Source: CAZEUZ01 sp964515805 (lineage in GTDB: Bacteria > Pseudomonadota > Gammaproteobacteria > Pseudomonadales > Cellvibrionaceae). From it: a DNA stretch of 5,959 bases. Within the stretch, counting starts at the first letter, position 1. Each line of letters opens with the position of its first letter. The position numbers and the translations under genes are program-made. Where the stretch lies: NCBI GenBank assembly GCA_964515805.1, contig CAZEUZ010000124.1, positions 1-5,959 on the forward strand, written 5' to 3'. Positions 5,330-5,959 of the stretch are shown one piece after another. The notes beneath the pieces were generated by a model. The model made no database searches. It was not told the DNA's origin and worked only from the letters and a program-made list of their open reading frames with translations.

Positions 5330-5353
5330 GCTAAATCGAGGGTCTGTTGACAA

Positions 5354-5959
5354 TTATTGAGGTTTGGCCTGCAGCTCGCAGCGCAAGATACCGAGCGAAG
5401 CGACACCTTTGCGCGCAGTGTAAGCGGGCAAGTTTAGTTGGCAGGTATGCGTTCGAGTTTCCACTATGATGGAGCGCACATTGTCTTCAACCTCTGCCTG
5501 GAACAGTCCATAATCATCGGTTGTCGCCAGCCCCGATAAACCTTTCAACAAGGCATTGCTGATAGCGTTACCATTCTGATCAAGCAGCCGAGCAAAGATA
5601 ATATTAACGCGATTGGCCTGCCAACCCAGTGTCATTACATTGCCGGGATATAAGGTAATGGTATGTTGCTTGTCATCAAGGTAGACAAACGCTTCGGAAC
5701 GGCTTTTGAGGCCAATGGTATAGGTTTCGAACGGCCGCAGACTAATCAATGTCTTACCACCGCCAACGGCTGTACCGTAGCGGGCATTATTTACCAGCAC
5801 ATCAAAGACAAGCTCATCACCGGCGTCACTGAGATCGATAATAACAGCCGCTTGATTTTGCTCTTTGCCCCCCATAGCGACGGCGCCTTCTGCAATAGTA
5901 AAACTGCTGGCAATGCTGCCGTTATGACGAGTCACAGAAGACGCTTCACTGTCGTTATC
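5354..5959 (-). CDS. Outer-membrane fimbrial usher, CS1/CooC-TcfC type, C-terminal part (5' end outside window)
   Basis: The - strand frame is open through the right edge, giving 201 visible residues before the TAA at 5354-5356. The GTG at 5933-5935 is an internal codon. The visible text matches the C-terminal region of CS1-pilus ushers (CooC/TcfC): FDVLVNNARYGTAVGGGKTL, LRPFETYTIGLKSR, then HTITLYPGNVMTLGW, FARLLDQNGNAISNALLKG, ATTDDYGLFQAEV and a final CQLNLP...LGILRCEL with two Cys that probably bond. Known of the family: a 24-strand outer-membrane pore that receives chaperone-subunit complexes and assembles the pilus, with C-terminal periplasmic domains that bind them. The barrel lies outside the window. 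The gene converges on a pilin remnant. The segment 5474-5591 is repeated at 3309-3426. Confidence 0.82.
   Translation of the reverse strand, partial: DNDSEASSVTRHNGSIASSFTIAEGAVAMGGKEQNQAAVIIDLSDAGDELVFDVLVNNARYGTAVGGGKTLISLRPFETYTIGLKSRSEAFVYLDDKQHTITLYPGNVMTLGWQANRVNIIFARLLDQNGNAISNALLKGLSGLATTDDYGLFQAEVEDNVRSIIVETRTHTCQLNLPAYTARKGVASLGILRCELQAKPQ

Overview
The window looks like gammaproteobacterial DNA. A YceH-family gene and a TtcA start are both typical of that group, and the fimbrial, IS91-like and IS630-like sequences also fit. No ribosomal or tRNA gene is present, so I do not name a genus. The window is an accessory, rearranged stretch: four intact genes sit among at least seven gene or element fragments. 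The two edges cut through chaperone-usher fimbrial genes that point toward each other.

Layout: (1) 2-922, + strand: the 3' part of a two-domain fimbrial subunit or tip protein ending in a spore-coat-U-like pilin domain. It is followed by a hairpin and a probable terminator. (2) 1142-1828, - strand: intact yceH. (3) 1946-2456, - strand: a broken DUF501 gene with one frameshift and one in-frame stop. (4) 2461-3092, - strand: a complete vapBC toxin-antitoxin pair with its own promoter and a palindromic operator. (5) 3133-3711: gene debris, including a 118-bp piece of a fimbrial usher gene. (6) 3712-3991, - strand: the last part of an IS630-family transposase joined to the first part of ttcA. (7) 4097-4618, + strand: an intact secreted CAP-domain protein. 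(8) 4855-5278, - strand: the C-terminal part of an IS91-family transposase with an internal stop. (9) 5279-5332: the tail of a second pilin gene with its hairpin. (10) 5354-5959, - strand: the C-terminal part of a CS1/CooC-type outer-membrane usher.

The main structural signal is a pair of duplications. The pilin tail plus hairpin occurs at 903-952 and again at 5283-5332. The usher segment at 5474-5591 occurs again at 3309-3426. All copies keep their original strand. The differences between the usher copies are almost all synonymous, which suggests that the fragments came from a second, once functional fimbrial locus. I infer that IS activity and recombination between related fimbrial loci assembled the 4.4 kb between the pilin tails. 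I found no convincing new multi-gene system. The best leads are the fimbrial locus, which is cut off at both edges, and the mosaic structure between its pieces.
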